In this document: piece after piece, positions 1-8,110 of the stretch
Numbering within the stretch: the stretch's first letter is position 1
Layout of the letters: each line of letters starts with the position of its first letter
NCBI GenBank assembly: GCA_016927905.1
Contig: JAFGLW010000011.1
Coordinates: 1-64,000, forward strand
Length of the DNA: 64,000 nt
DNA from: a candidate division CSSED10-310 bacterium
Lineage (GTDB): Bacteria > CSSED10-310 > JAFGJC01
Reading direction: 5' to 3'
Translations under genes and position numbers: made by a program
Notes under the pieces: generated by a model
Database searches by the model: none
Told to the model about the DNA's origin: nothing
Seen by the model: the letters and a program-made list of their open reading frames with translations, nothing else

Positions 1-9
1 AATAAAAAA

Positions 10-87
<78 letters not shown>

Positions 88-102
88 CGCATTCAACGTT
101 TC

Positions 103-426
103 TTATCGTAAATCAGCCAGAATCTCTTGTAAACTGTTTTTTACGTTTCGGAGAGATTTAATCAAGTCCTGTGACGGAGCCGGAAGTTCGGAATTCTTCA
201 GTTTCCGCTTGGTGCCGGACAGAGTCAGTTTTTCATCGTACCGGAGCTGGGCGATCTGGCGGATCATGTCGATATCCCGGTCCGAATACAGGCGCTGCCC
301 TGAAGCGCTTTTCGTCGGTTGCAGTTCGGGAAATTCGGTTTCCCAGTACCGCAGCACGTAAGCGGGAATATCGAGTATTCTGCTGACTTCGCCGATTCGA
401 ACCAAGCGATTGCGGGATTCGTTCAT
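103..426 (-). CDS. MerR-family transcriptional regulator (small)
   Basis: This 107-residue protein has an N-terminal MerR-type winged helix-turn-helix. Residues 9-40 contain [19 protein letters not shown], followed by the wing and [16 protein letters not shown], the usual MerR pattern. The C-terminal third is a short helix ([19 protein letters not shown]) and no effector-binding domain or metal-binding cysteines are visible. It therefore resembles the short MerR proteins that accompany housekeeping genes rather than a metal sensor. It lies between tRNA-Pro and the rluB-like gene on the same strand, with about 95 bp on the upstream side. The target is not identifiable from sequence. Confidence 0.85.
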   Translation of the reverse strand: MNESRNRLVRIGEVSRILDIPAYVLRYWETEFPELQPTKSASGQRLYSDRDIDMIRQIAQLRYDEKLTLSGTKRKLKNSELPAPSQDLIKSLRNVKNSLQEILADLR

Positions 427-520
427 GATGAATTCCAGTTCTTCCGGGATTGCCGGACAACCAGTCTATCCGTCGATGGAACAGGTTTCAACCCCTTTTT
501 CCCGATTGGTATTGCGAATA

Positions 521-1309
521 TCATGACCGACCGGGTCTGCGGATATTTCCCGGTTTTTTTCTTTCCGTGCAGCCGGGTTCCGGGGCGGGTTCGATCAGGC
601 TGCGGATTTCCCAGATATGCAGATGGCGGAACCGGCCGCGGGTCAGGGTTCCCAACTCGACCGGACCGATGGCAATCCGGATGAGTTTGACAACCGGATG
701 TCCGGTGGCCAGGCCCATGCGCCGGACCTGCCGGTTGACGCCGCCGGTCAGGGTGACCTTCAGCCAGGCGTTGGAACGGGTTTTGGATTCGATCTTGACA
801 TCCAGGGTCTTCAGTATGGCATTGCCGTCCCGGATGCCCGTTTTCCATCGTTTCAGGGTTTCCTGGGAGGGTATCCGCCGGACCTTGGCCAGATAGGTTT
901 TCGGTATCTGGTTTCTGGGATGCGCGATCCGGTTGGCCCAGACACCGTCATTGGTGAACAGAATCGCCCCTTCCGTCTGAAAATCCAGCCTGCCCACCGG
1001 GAACAGGCGGGTACCCAGACCGGGGAGCAGATCTTTTGCAAGGGGACGGCCCTCAGGATCGTTGTCGCTGACCAGATACCCACGCGGCTTATTCAGTAGG
1101 AGATAGATGTTTTCGGGCGGAATCTGAGCTGGTTGCCCGTCCACGTCGACTTCATCCCTGCCGGGAACCAATCGCGACCCGGCACCGGCGGGTTTCCCGT
1201 TGATCCGCACGCGTCCGGACTGGATCAGCCGGTCGCAGGCTCTTCTGGGTCCGAAGCCGCAGGTGGCCAGATATCTGACGAGTGGGATTTCAGTTTTCGA
1301 TTTCTTCAT
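521..1309 (-). CDS. RluB/RsuA-family rRNA pseudouridine synthase
   Basis: An S4 RNA-binding domain (residues about 5-65, with a GRVRINGKPAGAG hairpin) precedes the RsuA/RluB catalytic domain. The catalytic aspartate lies in GRLDFQTEGAILFTNDG (D109 from this start), and the family motif VNRQVRRMGLATGHPV follows. The enzyme isomerises a specific uridine in rRNA; the substrate site cannot be read from sequence. I chose the ATG at 1309 because AGGA precedes it at good spacing; an in-frame ATG at 1336 has no clear ribosome binding site. It overlaps the end of scpB by 20 bp. The scpA-scpB-rluB order is common in bacteria. Confidence 0.92.
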   Translation of the reverse strand: MKKSKTEIPLVRYLATCGFGPRRACDRLIQSGRVRINGKPAGAGSRLVPGRDEVDVDGQPAQIPPENIYLLLNKPRGYLVSDNDPEGRPLAKDLLPGLGTRLFPVGRLDFQTEGAILFTNDGVWANRIAHPRNQIPKTYLAKVRRIPSQETLKRWKTGIRDGNAILKTLDVKIESKTRSNAWLKVTLTGGVNRQVRRMGLATGHPVVKLIRIAIGPVELGTLTRGRFRHLHIWEIRSLIEPAPEPGCTERKKPGNIRRPGRS

Positions 1310-1874
1310 CCGGATTCCTGTTTTCCGCTTCTTCATCCGGTGCCGGGTTCAGTATCTGGTCGAACTCCTTGAGATCGGGAAGAGCGGTCAATTCCTTCAA
1401 GCCGAATTCAGCAAGAAATTTCTTGGTCGTTCCGTAGAGAATCGGGTTACCGGGAGCATGTTTTTTCCCCAGGATGGTTATCAGGCCTTTTTCCAGGAGG
1501 TTCCGGACAACTCCGGCGGAGTCGACACCCCGGATATGTTCGATTTCTGGTTGGGTAACGGGTTGCTGGTATGCGATGATGGCCAGGGTCTCGCAGGCGG
1601 CACGGGTCAGCCGGGTCTGACGCTGAACGGTTTTAAGTCGTTTGACATGGGGAGCGAACTGGGATCGGGTAACGATCTGATAACCGCCGGCTACCTCGAT
1701 GATCTGCGTTCCCCACCTCTGGGCGTTGTATGATCGCAGAAACCGTTCGAACCGCATTTCGAAATCATCGGGCAGCGCATCTTCGAAAGCCGATTTGACG
1801 GTGTCCAGCTTCACCGGTTCCGGGGAGGCGAATATCAAGGCTTCACAAATGGCGAAAAACAACTGATCATCCAT
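1290..1874 (-). CDS. scpB: Segregation and condensation protein B
   Basis: ScpB is the winged-helix partner of the SMC-ScpA condensin complex, which compacts and segregates the chromosome. The start MDDQLFFAICEALIFASPEPV is the classic ScpB N terminus. LAIIAYQQPVTQPEIEHIRG and YGTTKKFLAEFGL are the expected signatures of the two winged helices. The ATG at 1874 overlaps the scpA stop in ATGGATGA (8-bp overlap) and is preceded by GGAG; the reading frame stays open upstream but that part is not ScpB-like. The last 30 residues are acidic and variable, as usual. Confidence 0.95.
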   Translation of the reverse strand: MDDQLFFAICEALIFASPEPVKLDTVKSAFEDALPDDFEMRFERFLRSYNAQRWGTQIIEVAGGYQIVTRSQFAPHVKRLKTVQRQTRLTRAACETLAIIAYQQPVTQPEIEHIRGVDSAGVVRNLLEKGLITILGKKHAPGNPILYGTTKKFLAEFGLKELTALPDLKEFDQILNPAPDEEAENRNPDEEIEN

Positions 1875-2622
1875 CGTTCCAACTCTCCAAATCCGTTCCG
1901 GGATAGAGGAACAGGCGGATTTCACCCCACATTTTCCGCTGCCGGGCCTGAATCACACGGATACGAATCAGTTCCAGGATTGCCAGGAAAATCACCACAG
2001 CCTCATACTTGCCGGTTGCCGCCTTGAACAGCTGACTGACCAGAATGGAGGATTCCCCGGCCAGCCGCCGGACGAGATCGAGCATCTTCTCCCGCACCGA
2101 TATCGAATTGGCAACCAGAAGATGCGGCGGTTCTTCCGTCTGTTTCCGGATCACATCACGCAGTGATTTGAGCAGATCAACCAAGGTGGCGTCGATGGTC
2201 CATTCAGTCTGTTCCTGTGGTTCGTGCATCTTGCCGCCGCGCGGGATCAGAAGGCTGCGCGATTCCCCGAGAGTCTGCAGATACCGCCCCGCCTCGCGGA
2301 AGATCTGGTATTGTTTAAGGCGTTCGATGAGACCTTCCCTGGGATCGCAGCCAATAGTGTCATCCTGGATGTCCAGCGGGGAGGGCGGCAGCAGGGTCCT
2401 GCTCTTGATCAGAATCAAAGTGGCGGCCATGACCAGATATTCACCGGCGATGTCCAGATCCATTTCCCTCATAATCTCAATTGTTTTCAGATACTCGGCG
2501 GTGATCGAAGCAATGGATATCTCGGCTATATCGATTCGCTGCATCTGAATCAGATGGAGAAGCAGGTCCAGTGGACCTTCGAACAGATCCAGCGAAACAC
2601 GGACCGTATCTTTGATTTCCAT
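1867..2622 (-). CDS. scpA: Segregation and condensation protein A (kleisin)
   Basis: This 251-residue kleisin bridges the SMC heads. The N terminus VSLDLFEGPLDLLLHLIQ, continuing into IDIAEISIASITAEYL, is the diagnostic ScpA motif. The C-terminal winged helix (TGKYEAVVIFLAILELIRI, VIQARQ) binds the SMC head. The length is normal. It is translationally coupled to scpB downstream and follows the M50 protease gene by 23 bp, so the block 4302-521 may be one long minus-strand transcript. Confidence 0.95.
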   Translation of the reverse strand: MEIKDTVRVSLDLFEGPLDLLLHLIQMQRIDIAEISIASITAEYLKTIEIMREMDLDIAGEYLVMAATLILIKSRTLLPPSPLDIQDDTIGCDPREGLIERLKQYQIFREAGRYLQTLGESRSLLIPRGGKMHEPQEQTEWTIDATLVDLLKSLRDVIRKQTEEPPHLLVANSISVREKMLDLVRRLAGESSILVSQLFKAATGKYEAVVIFLAILELIRIRVIQARQRKMWGEIRLFLYPGTDLESWNDG

Positions 2623-2645
2623 TCAGATCCGCATCGTCACCCGGA

Positions 2646-3299
2646 TCACAATCCGGTGATCAGGTGAATCAGTGAGAAAAAAATTCCGCCCACCGGTCTG
2701 AAATACAACAGATCCAGTATACCGGTGAAAACAAGAATCAGGATGATGATAAAACCGTACTTCTGTATCTGCATCAGTTTGAAGGAAAGATGAACCGGCA
2801 GGAACATCTGGAATATCGAGAATCCGTCCAGGGGCGGGATGGGTAGAATGTTGAACAGCATCAGGAAGATGTTCACCTGGATTGCAATATTCAGAAACTG
2901 GATGATGAAAACCAAGCCGTGTACCGGGATCAGCGAGGACATCGTTAACAGAATCAGGCGGATCAACACCGCGGCAGCAACAGCCAGAACCAGATTGGCG
3001 GCCGGTCCGGCCAGCGCGATGAGTCCGTCGTCCCGTTTGGGGTTTTTGAGATTGTTCAGGTTGATGGGAACGGGTTTGGCCCATCCGAATACAACTCCCC
3101 CGGTAATAGCCAGAAGCAGCGGAAGGAGCACGGTGCCGAGTGGATCGATATGCACGAGTGGATTGAGCGACAGCCTTCCCCGGTTCCGTGCGGTGGGATC
3201 TCCGAAAAAATACGCCGCCATGGCATGGGCTGCTTCATGCAAGGTCAGTGAAATCAGCACCACGATGATGGCCAACACCACTTCAACCGCTCGATTCAT
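2646..3299 (-). CDS. Site-2 protease family protein (M50, Rv2869-unrelated short form)
   Basis: This intramembrane zinc metalloprotease has about six hydrophobic segments in 217 residues. The zinc-binding motif is HEAAH (H21, E22, H25), and the second catalytic motif is NILPIPPLDG (D158 as third ligand). It lacks PDZ domains, unlike the longer RseP in this window. The substrate is unknown. I prefer the ATG at 3299, preceded by GGGGAG at 9 nt, over a TTG at 3308. The M50-scpA-scpB arrangement is common across bacteria. Confidence 0.9.
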   Translation of the reverse strand: MNRAVEVVLAIIVVLISLTLHEAAHAMAAYFFGDPTARNRGRLSLNPLVHIDPLGTVLLPLLLAITGGVVFGWAKPVPINLNNLKNPKRDDGLIALAGPAANLVLAVAAAVLIRLILLTMSSLIPVHGLVFIIQFLNIAIQVNIFLMLFNILPIPPLDGFSIFQMFLPVHLSFKLMQIQKYGFIIILILVFTGILDLLYFRPVGGIFFSLIHLITGL

Positions 3300-3390
3300 C
3301 CCGGGCAACTCCCCATCATTCTATCTTAACTGTATTTTGCCGGGTGGTAAACCCGGTTGCGGGATCGCATCCGTATATCGATGCGGACGG

Positions 3391-4302
3391 TCAGGGGGTT
3401 CCGGGATTTCTGTCCGTTCGCGGGTGATGCTGTTTGACAATCGATTTCAGGCGTTCCCTGGATACATGGGTGTAAATCTCGGTCGTGGTGATCGATGAAT
3501 GTCCCAGCATTTCCTGCACCGCGCGCAAATCGGCGCCCCGGGAAACCAGGTGGGTGGCGAAACTGTGTCTGAGAACGTGCGGGGAAACGTGGGGTGGAGC
3601 GCCTGCGCGTCGAGCATAATGTCGGATCATGTTCCAGACACTGACCCGGGACAACCGCCTGCCGAACCGGTTCAGGAACAGATAATCTGAAACGGCGTTT
3701 TCGCTGGTATATGCGGTCCGCGACCGGTCGAGGTAGCGGCGGATCCAGGATATGGCCGATCCGCCCAGCGGTACCAGCCGTTCTTTGTTGCCCTTGCCGA
3801 AACACCGGATGAACCCATGTTCCGCATGAACATCGCCAAGGCGGATGTTGGTCAGCTCGGAGACTCTGATGCCGGTCGCATAAAGGGTTTCGAGAACCGC
3901 CCGGTCCCGGATGCCTTTAACGCTCGAAGTGTCAATGATCTGGAAAATCCGGTCGATCACTTCGAGCGACAAGACTTTGGGAAGCCGGGGTGGTCGGTAT
4001 CGGACCGATAGATCCTCGGTGGGATCATCCACAATAGCATTTTCCAGCACCAGAAACCGGCAGAAAGACCGGATGGCAGCCAGGTTGCGGGCGATGGTCC
4101 GGTGACTCAGACCGCGCTTCTGCAGTTTTGCCAGGTGGGATTGAACGGTGTGTTCGCTGATGTCCCCCGGTTCGTCCAGTCCGGAGCAGGAATTCAGAAA
4201 CGACCGGATATCTCCGGAATATGCCGCTGCAGTATTCCGCGACATTCCCCGTTCCAGAACCAGATGGTTGACATAATCCTCGATGTACCGCTTCAGCGAC
4301 AT
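3391..4302 (-). CDS. XerC/XerD-type tyrosine recombinase
   Basis: This 303-residue site-specific recombinase most likely resolves chromosome dimers at dif. An N-terminal SAM-like core-binding domain (residues 1-90, ERGMSRNTAAAYSGDIRSFL) precedes the catalytic domain. The full catalytic set is visible: R146 (ATGIRVSEL), K170 (CFGKGNKER), H242 and R245 (HVLRHSFATH), H268 (LGHSSI) and nucleophile Y277 (TEIYTHV). Length and N terminus match XerC/D rather than a phage integrase, and no excisionase or attachment repeat lies nearby. XerC and XerD cannot be separated by eye. Confidence 0.92.
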   Translation of the reverse strand: MSLKRYIEDYVNHLVLERGMSRNTAAAYSGDIRSFLNSCSGLDEPGDISEHTVQSHLAKLQKRGLSHRTIARNLAAIRSFCRFLVLENAIVDDPTEDLSVRYRPPRLPKVLSLEVIDRIFQIIDTSSVKGIRDRAVLETLYATGIRVSELTNIRLGDVHAEHGFIRCFGKGNKERLVPLGGSAISWIRRYLDRSRTAYTSENAVSDYLFLNRFGRRLSRVSVWNMIRHYARRAGAPPHVSPHVLRHSFATHLVSRGADLRAVQEMLGHSSITTTEIYTHVSRERLKSIVKQHHPRTDRNPGTP

Positions 4303-4411
4303 GGTCGGAGATCACACAAATCAGATAAAATGCTCTCGATCGTCGTCCCGGCGCGGCAATCGTCTCCGGGTACGCGCGGAAAAGCGGGTAAACCGGAGGG
4401 GAACAGCCTGA

Positions 4412-5266
4412 TCAGGAAGATGGTTTGCCGCCCTTGAGAAACGGGAAGGGCAGGATCTGCTTTTCGACCGGTTCACCGATAATCTGGCTGACCGATCCCG
4501 AAGTGCCGTACTGCCGCAACTCCATGGTGTTTTCAAAATGAACGGGTGCCTTGGGTGTTTCTTCTGGTTTCAGCTTGTTAACCGTCGTCGTAGTGCTTTC
4601 ATGAGTGACCTTGACGATCCCTCCGAAAGGAACGGAATTGCTGGCGTGGTATTCGGTTTTTGATTCGGTGGTGTCCTGAAGGTGCAGGAATCCCAGATTG
4701 ACCTCCGAAATGAAAGTCCGGTTGAATCGTTTTCCCCGGCACAGCAGATTGGTTCCGCCGACGGTGAACGTTTTTTCAGGCAGTGATGTAATCTCCGGCG
4801 CGTCGATATCCTTGACGTTTCCGAACCGCTTGGCTTTCCCGCTTTCGATGAACGAAGGCGCAAACCGTTTCAGATGCTGGGAGGGGATTTCTTCGGGAGT
4901 ATTGTTGCCTTCCTGGATGATGATCCGCTTGACATCGTCCCAGAACACGAAGGATTGATCGGGATTGAAATCCTGTTTCTCCGCCGCCAGGAACTTGGTG
5001 ATGATAACACTGCCTTCCTGCCGGTCTTCACGGATTTCGAGCCAGTAATAAGGTTTGCCATCCAGGATTTCCTTACCGACGGCAGACAATTTCAATGTTC
5101 CCTGAACCGGATCCGATTCGGAGTCTGTCCGGGTCTGGCTGTACAAGACCCAAGCGCCGTCCTGCCAGAGTTTCGCGGAAGGTATATCCGATGTCCCGCA
5201 TCCCGAGATACCCAACAGGCATCCAAATGGGATAATGGTGAAAATCAAACGATTCATTCTCGTCAT
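4412..5266 (-). CDS. Putative lipoprotein, unknown function
   Basis: This 284-residue protein has a lipoprotein signal peptide: positively charged start, hydrophobic stretch, and lipobox LLGISGC with Cys23. The mature part is mostly predicted beta strands (for example SAVGKEILDGKPYYWLEI and TFTVGGTNLLCRGKRF), and no enzyme motif is recognised. The repeated strand-turn pattern could be a lipocalin-like or LolA-like fold, but I cannot show this. The ATG at 5266 is preceded by GGGAGG. It sits alone between rpsT and the recombinase on the same strand. Confidence 0.7.
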   Translation of the reverse strand: MTRMNRLIFTIIPFGCLLGISGCGTSDIPSAKLWQDGAWVLYSQTRTDSESDPVQGTLKLSAVGKEILDGKPYYWLEIREDRQEGSVIITKFLAAEKQDFNPDQSFVFWDDVKRIIIQEGNNTPEEIPSQHLKRFAPSFIESGKAKRFGNVKDIDAPEITSLPEKTFTVGGTNLLCRGKRFNRTFISEVNLGFLHLQDTTESKTEYHASNSVPFGGIVKVTHESTTTTVNKLKPEETPKAPVHFENTMELRQYGTSGSVSQIIGEPVEKQILPFPFLKGGKPSS

Positions 5267-5299
5267 TCGAACCTCCCCGATCGAGGATAACGCTTGGAT

Positions 5300-5581
5300 C
5301 TATTCTTTCTCCGGTGATTCAACAAGCAGTTTTATCTGGTGGTTCAATCTCGATTTGGTCCGCGCGGCGGCGTTTTTATGAAGATGATGACTTGAAACCA
5401 TGGAATCGATTATCGGAACCATTTTCCGGTAGGCATCTTGAGCGGCTTCAATCTGGCCTTCATGAAGAGCGTGCCGGACTTCCTTGATGGCATTCCGTGC
5501 CCGGGTTCTGTAAGACTTGTTCCGGTTTGTCCGGACGATATCCTGTCGTATTTTCTTGATCGCTGATTTGTGATGCGCCAT
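5300..5581 (-). CDS. rpsT: 30S ribosomal protein S20
   Basis: This small basic protein of 93 residues has the canonical S20 N terminus MAHHKSAIKKIRQDIVRTNRNK. The later segment HLHKNAAARTKSRLNHQI also matches the family. It binds 16S rRNA early in small-subunit assembly. GGGAGG lies upstream at rather long spacing. Confidence 0.97.
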   Translation of the reverse strand: MAHHKSAIKKIRQDIVRTNRNKSYRTRARNAIKEVRHALHEGQIEAAQDAYRKMVPIIDSMVSSHHLHKNAAARTKSRLNHQIKLLVESPEKE

Positions 5582-5621
5582 GTTTTATCAAACCTCCCAA
5601 CGAACTTAAGACCGCACAAGT

Positions 5622-6191
5622 CTATGTTCCATGACAGGCACTGTCAAGATCGATTTTATATGCCGGATTGTTAAGCAGACGACGGACGGCTTCGAAAAGA
5701 ACGATCCCGCATGCGACCGCGATGTTCACTGAGCCTTTGTGGCCGAACATGGGTATCTGGAGCGCGGTATGACAGCGGTCCAGTGTCGGCTGCATGATGC
5801 CCTCGATTTCATATCCGAATACGAAGCACACCGGAAAATCCATCCGGGCGTCGAACAGGGATGTGCTTTCCCGGGTGTGTTCCACGGCGATAATCTGGAC
5901 ATTTTTGCGTTTCAGTTCATCGATCACCGGAAGCGGGTCCGGAGCGTGGGTGAAGGGTACCGTTTTTTCAGCTCCGAGTGCGGTTTTGGAGATTTCCCTG
6001 CGGGGAGGAAACCCGGTGATTCCGGTAAGGAAAAGGTGTTCGATCCGTGCCGCATCGGACGTGCGGAAAACCGATCCGACGTTGTGAAGGCTTCGGATAT
6101 TCTCGAGCAGGACATAGACAGGGAAACGATCCGACCCGAACGGGTGTTTCCCGGCCGGTTCAGTCTGAAAACGGGTCAGGATTTTCTCCAT
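5622..6191 (-). CDS. SpoU/TrmH-family RNA 2'-O-methyltransferase
   Basis: This SPOUT-fold methyltransferase has 189 residues. Motif 1 is VLLENIRSLHNVGSVFRTSDA, with the substrate-facing N and R; motif 2 is VFGYEIEGIM; motif 3 is LQIPMFGHKGSVNIAVACGI, which forms the SAM-binding trefoil knot. There is no N-terminal substrate-binding domain, so it is a short TrmH-like enzyme acting on tRNA or rRNA; the target is not identifiable. It begins 7 bp after the aminotransferase gene on the same strand. Confidence 0.9.
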   Translation of the reverse strand: MEKILTRFQTEPAGKHPFGSDRFPVYVLLENIRSLHNVGSVFRTSDAARIEHLFLTGITGFPPRREISKTALGAEKTVPFTHAPDPLPVIDELKRKNVQIIAVEHTRESTSLFDARMDFPVCFVFGYEIEGIMQPTLDRCHTALQIPMFGHKGSVNIAVACGIVLFEAVRRLLNNPAYKIDLDSACHGT

Positions 6192-6198
6192 GACCGGA

Positions 6199-7377
6199 TC
6201 AGGCGGTTTCGAACGACAGACTGCGCATCCGGTTCAGTGCTTCCCGGAGTTTGTCGGCAGGCTGGAACAGGGTGGCTCTCAGAAATCCTTCGCCGGCCGG
6301 TCCGAACCCGACACCCGGCGTAACCTGCACCAGGGCTTTTTCAAGGATGATCCCGGCGGCTTTCCGTGAATCGGGAATCGGGCTTTTAAACCATGCGTAC
6401 GGGGAATTTCTGAGACCCATGACCATGTCGGACATGCCGGACAAGCCTTCCATAAGGATATCGGCCCGTTCACGGTAGATCCGCATGTTATCGCGAACCT
6501 CCCGGGTCACATCCGGGTCGGAGAGCGCTGCGAGCGCTCCCAGCTGGACAATTTCGGATACTCCTGAATCCCGATTGGACCGGTAACGCCGCCATTGCAT
6601 TCTGGCTTTCCGGTTGCGGATCACCACCCAGCCGATCCGGTCGCCGGTCATGGAGAACGGTTTGGAAAAACTGCCCACCTCGATGGCGATGTCCTCGGCG
6701 CCGTCCAGCGCGAATATACTGAAGGCTTCCGTGGAGTCCGTTCCGGTCATGAAATCCGCATAGGCGATGTCGTGCACGATCAGGGCGTCTCCGCGGACGG
6801 CGAAATCGATCATGTCCCGGGCGTAGCTGCGGGTGGCGGTTATTCCCGTGGGATTGTTGGGGTAACAAAGATAGATCAGGGCCAGGCGACCGGCGTCTGC
6901 AGGCGCGATACGGGGGTAAGGCATGTAGCCGTTTTGGGGAGTGCCGGTCATCCATTCGATCCGGACACCTCGGTAAGTCAGGGAATCACTGTAGACCGGA
7001 TAAGCGGGATCCAGCACCGCCCCGATATCGCCGGGACGGGCAAACACCGCACACAGGTCGAACAGGTCCGTTTTGGCTCCGGGTCCGATCAGGATTTCAT
7101 CCGGATGGACGGCAACGTTGAATCTTGTTCTGTAATGACGGGTGATGGCTTCCCGCAGGTCCTTTCTTCCCTCGACCGACGGGTATCCGAAGTATCGATC
7201 CCGACAGGCTCTGATCATCGCTTCACGGATACCGGCGGGTGTAGGCAGATCCGGGTCGCCGATGGCCAGGGGAATCACCCGGTTCCGGTGCCCGGGTGGC
7301 AGGTTCCGGTAGGTTTCCTCCAGTTCCTGGAACAGGTATGATTTTTCCCAGGAGGCGAAATGAGGGTGAATTTTCAT
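6199..7377 (-). CDS. PLP-dependent class I/II aminotransferase, LL-diaminopimelate aminotransferase-like
   Basis: This 392-residue fold-type I aminotransferase has VIPLAIGDPDLPTP near the N terminus and IYLCYPNNPTG, a stretch characteristic of DapL-type enzymes. The PLP lysine lies in SFSKPFSMTGDRIGW. AVLDPAYPVYSDS also resembles DapL. DapL converts tetrahydrodipicolinate directly to LL-diaminopimelate for lysine and peptidoglycan. Since this family also contains other amino-acid aminotransferases, the exact substrate is an inference. No other lysine genes are nearby. Confidence 0.85.
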   Translation of the reverse strand: MKIHPHFASWEKSYLFQELEETYRNLPPGHRNRVIPLAIGDPDLPTPAGIREAMIRACRDRYFGYPSVEGRKDLREAITRHYRTRFNVAVHPDEILIGPGAKTDLFDLCAVFARPGDIGAVLDPAYPVYSDSLTYRGVRIEWMTGTPQNGYMPYPRIAPADAGRLALIYLCYPNNPTGITATRSYARDMIDFAVRGDALIVHDIAYADFMTGTDSTEAFSIFALDGAEDIAIEVGSFSKPFSMTGDRIGWVVIRNRKARMQWRRYRSNRDSGVSEIVQLGALAALSDPDVTREVRDNMRIYRERADILMEGLSGMSDMVMGLRNSPYAWFKSPIPDSRKAAGIILEKALVQVTPGVGFGPAGEGFLRATLFQPADKLREALNRMRSLSFETA

Positions 7378-7389
7378 CTCCGGATTGAA

Positions 7390-7575
7390 TTATTTAAAAC
7401 AGCCGAGCTGGCACCCGTAAACCTTGATTTTCAATTCATTCAACAGATCACCCACCTGGCGGGGTGATACTTTGAATTCCGAAGCGAGATTCAAGGCCTG
7501 AGCACAGGCGATTTTTTTGTCATTCACGAGTGGGTGCAACGCTTCGGTCAGTTCATTTATTTTATCGTCATCCAC
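7390..7575 (-). CDS. Small conserved helical protein ending in CQLGCFK
   Basis: This 61-residue protein has the helix-turn-helix-like stretch CAQALNLASEFKVSPRQVGDLLNEL, followed by IKVYGCQLGCFK with two cysteines at the very C terminus. Small proteins of this shape occur in anaerobes and methanogens, but I know no assigned function. The terminal Cys-x3-Cys could bind a metal or be redox active. It is 12 bp upstream of the aminotransferase gene and divergent from a MobB-like gene across a 94-bp gap. GGAGG (minus strand) precedes the ATG at good distance. Confidence 0.7.
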   Translation of the reverse strand: MDDDKINELTEALHPLVNDKKIACAQALNLASEFKVSPRQVGDLLNELKIKVYGCQLGCFK

Positions 7576-7669
7576 TATTCAAACCTCCATTTCAGTTCCG
7601 AAGACAGGCTCATACCCGAAAATAGGATTATCTTTGCCGGCATGTCAAGCTCCTGATAAAATCGGTTTC

Positions 7670-8110
7670 ATGAAACGACGGGGATTTCTCCTGCAGGTCG
7701 GCGGCGCTGGTAAGGGATGTGGGAAGACGGCCGTCATTTGCCGTCTTCTGGATGTTTTCCCTGGAGCGGCCGCCGTCAAATCCGGCACCCATCATGTCTC
7801 GGATGAAGTCAAGACCGATTCCAGGCTTTTCACTGTTCACGGTGCTTCGGAAGCCGGTTACCATCCTGAAACGTTCGAACCGAGGCTGGTGGAGCGGATC
7901 GAATCTCTGCTTGGTGAGAACCGGCTGGTATTTCTTGAAAAAAACAGACGGATCCCCTCATGTCCGCCCGATTTGTATCTGTATGTCGAACGGGAAGTGA
8001 ATAATCCCCGGACCGATAGAGAGTTTTTGAAAAGGCAGGCGGATTATGTGATCACGGACCTGGTGATTCCGTGCGATCTGATTGAATTAATCCAGGCCCG
8101 GCGCCCGTGA
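7670..8110 (+). CDS. MobB-like P-loop protein (molybdopterin-guanine dinucleotide biosynthesis B family)
   Basis: This P-loop protein has 146 residues. It starts MKRRGFLLQVGGAGKGCGKT, a Walker A motif, followed by KSGTHHVSDEV, typical of MobB-like proteins. MobB assists insertion of the GMP moiety of the molybdenum cofactor. The family is diverse, so a general KTI12/MobB-type nucleotide-binding role is possible. I chose the ATG at 7670; the upstream frame is antisense to the small protein gene. The last 59 bp overlap the convergent deaminase gene. The neighbouring deaminase type is often found with molybdenum hydroxylases, which would fit. Confidence 0.65.
   Translation: MKRRGFLLQVGGAGKGCGKTAVICRLLDVFPGAAAVKSGTHHVSDEVKTDSRLFTVHGASEAGYHPETFEPRLVERIESLLGENRLVFLEKNRRIPSCPPDLYLYVEREVNNPRTDREFLKRQADYVITDLVIPCDLIELIQARRP

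Noticed and set aside
3391-4302. Tyrosine recombinase as phage or island integrase with the tRNA-Pro as attachment site.
   Set aside because: Size and N-terminal domain match XerC/D, tRNA-Pro is intact with encoded CCA 3.3 kb away, and no phage genes occur.
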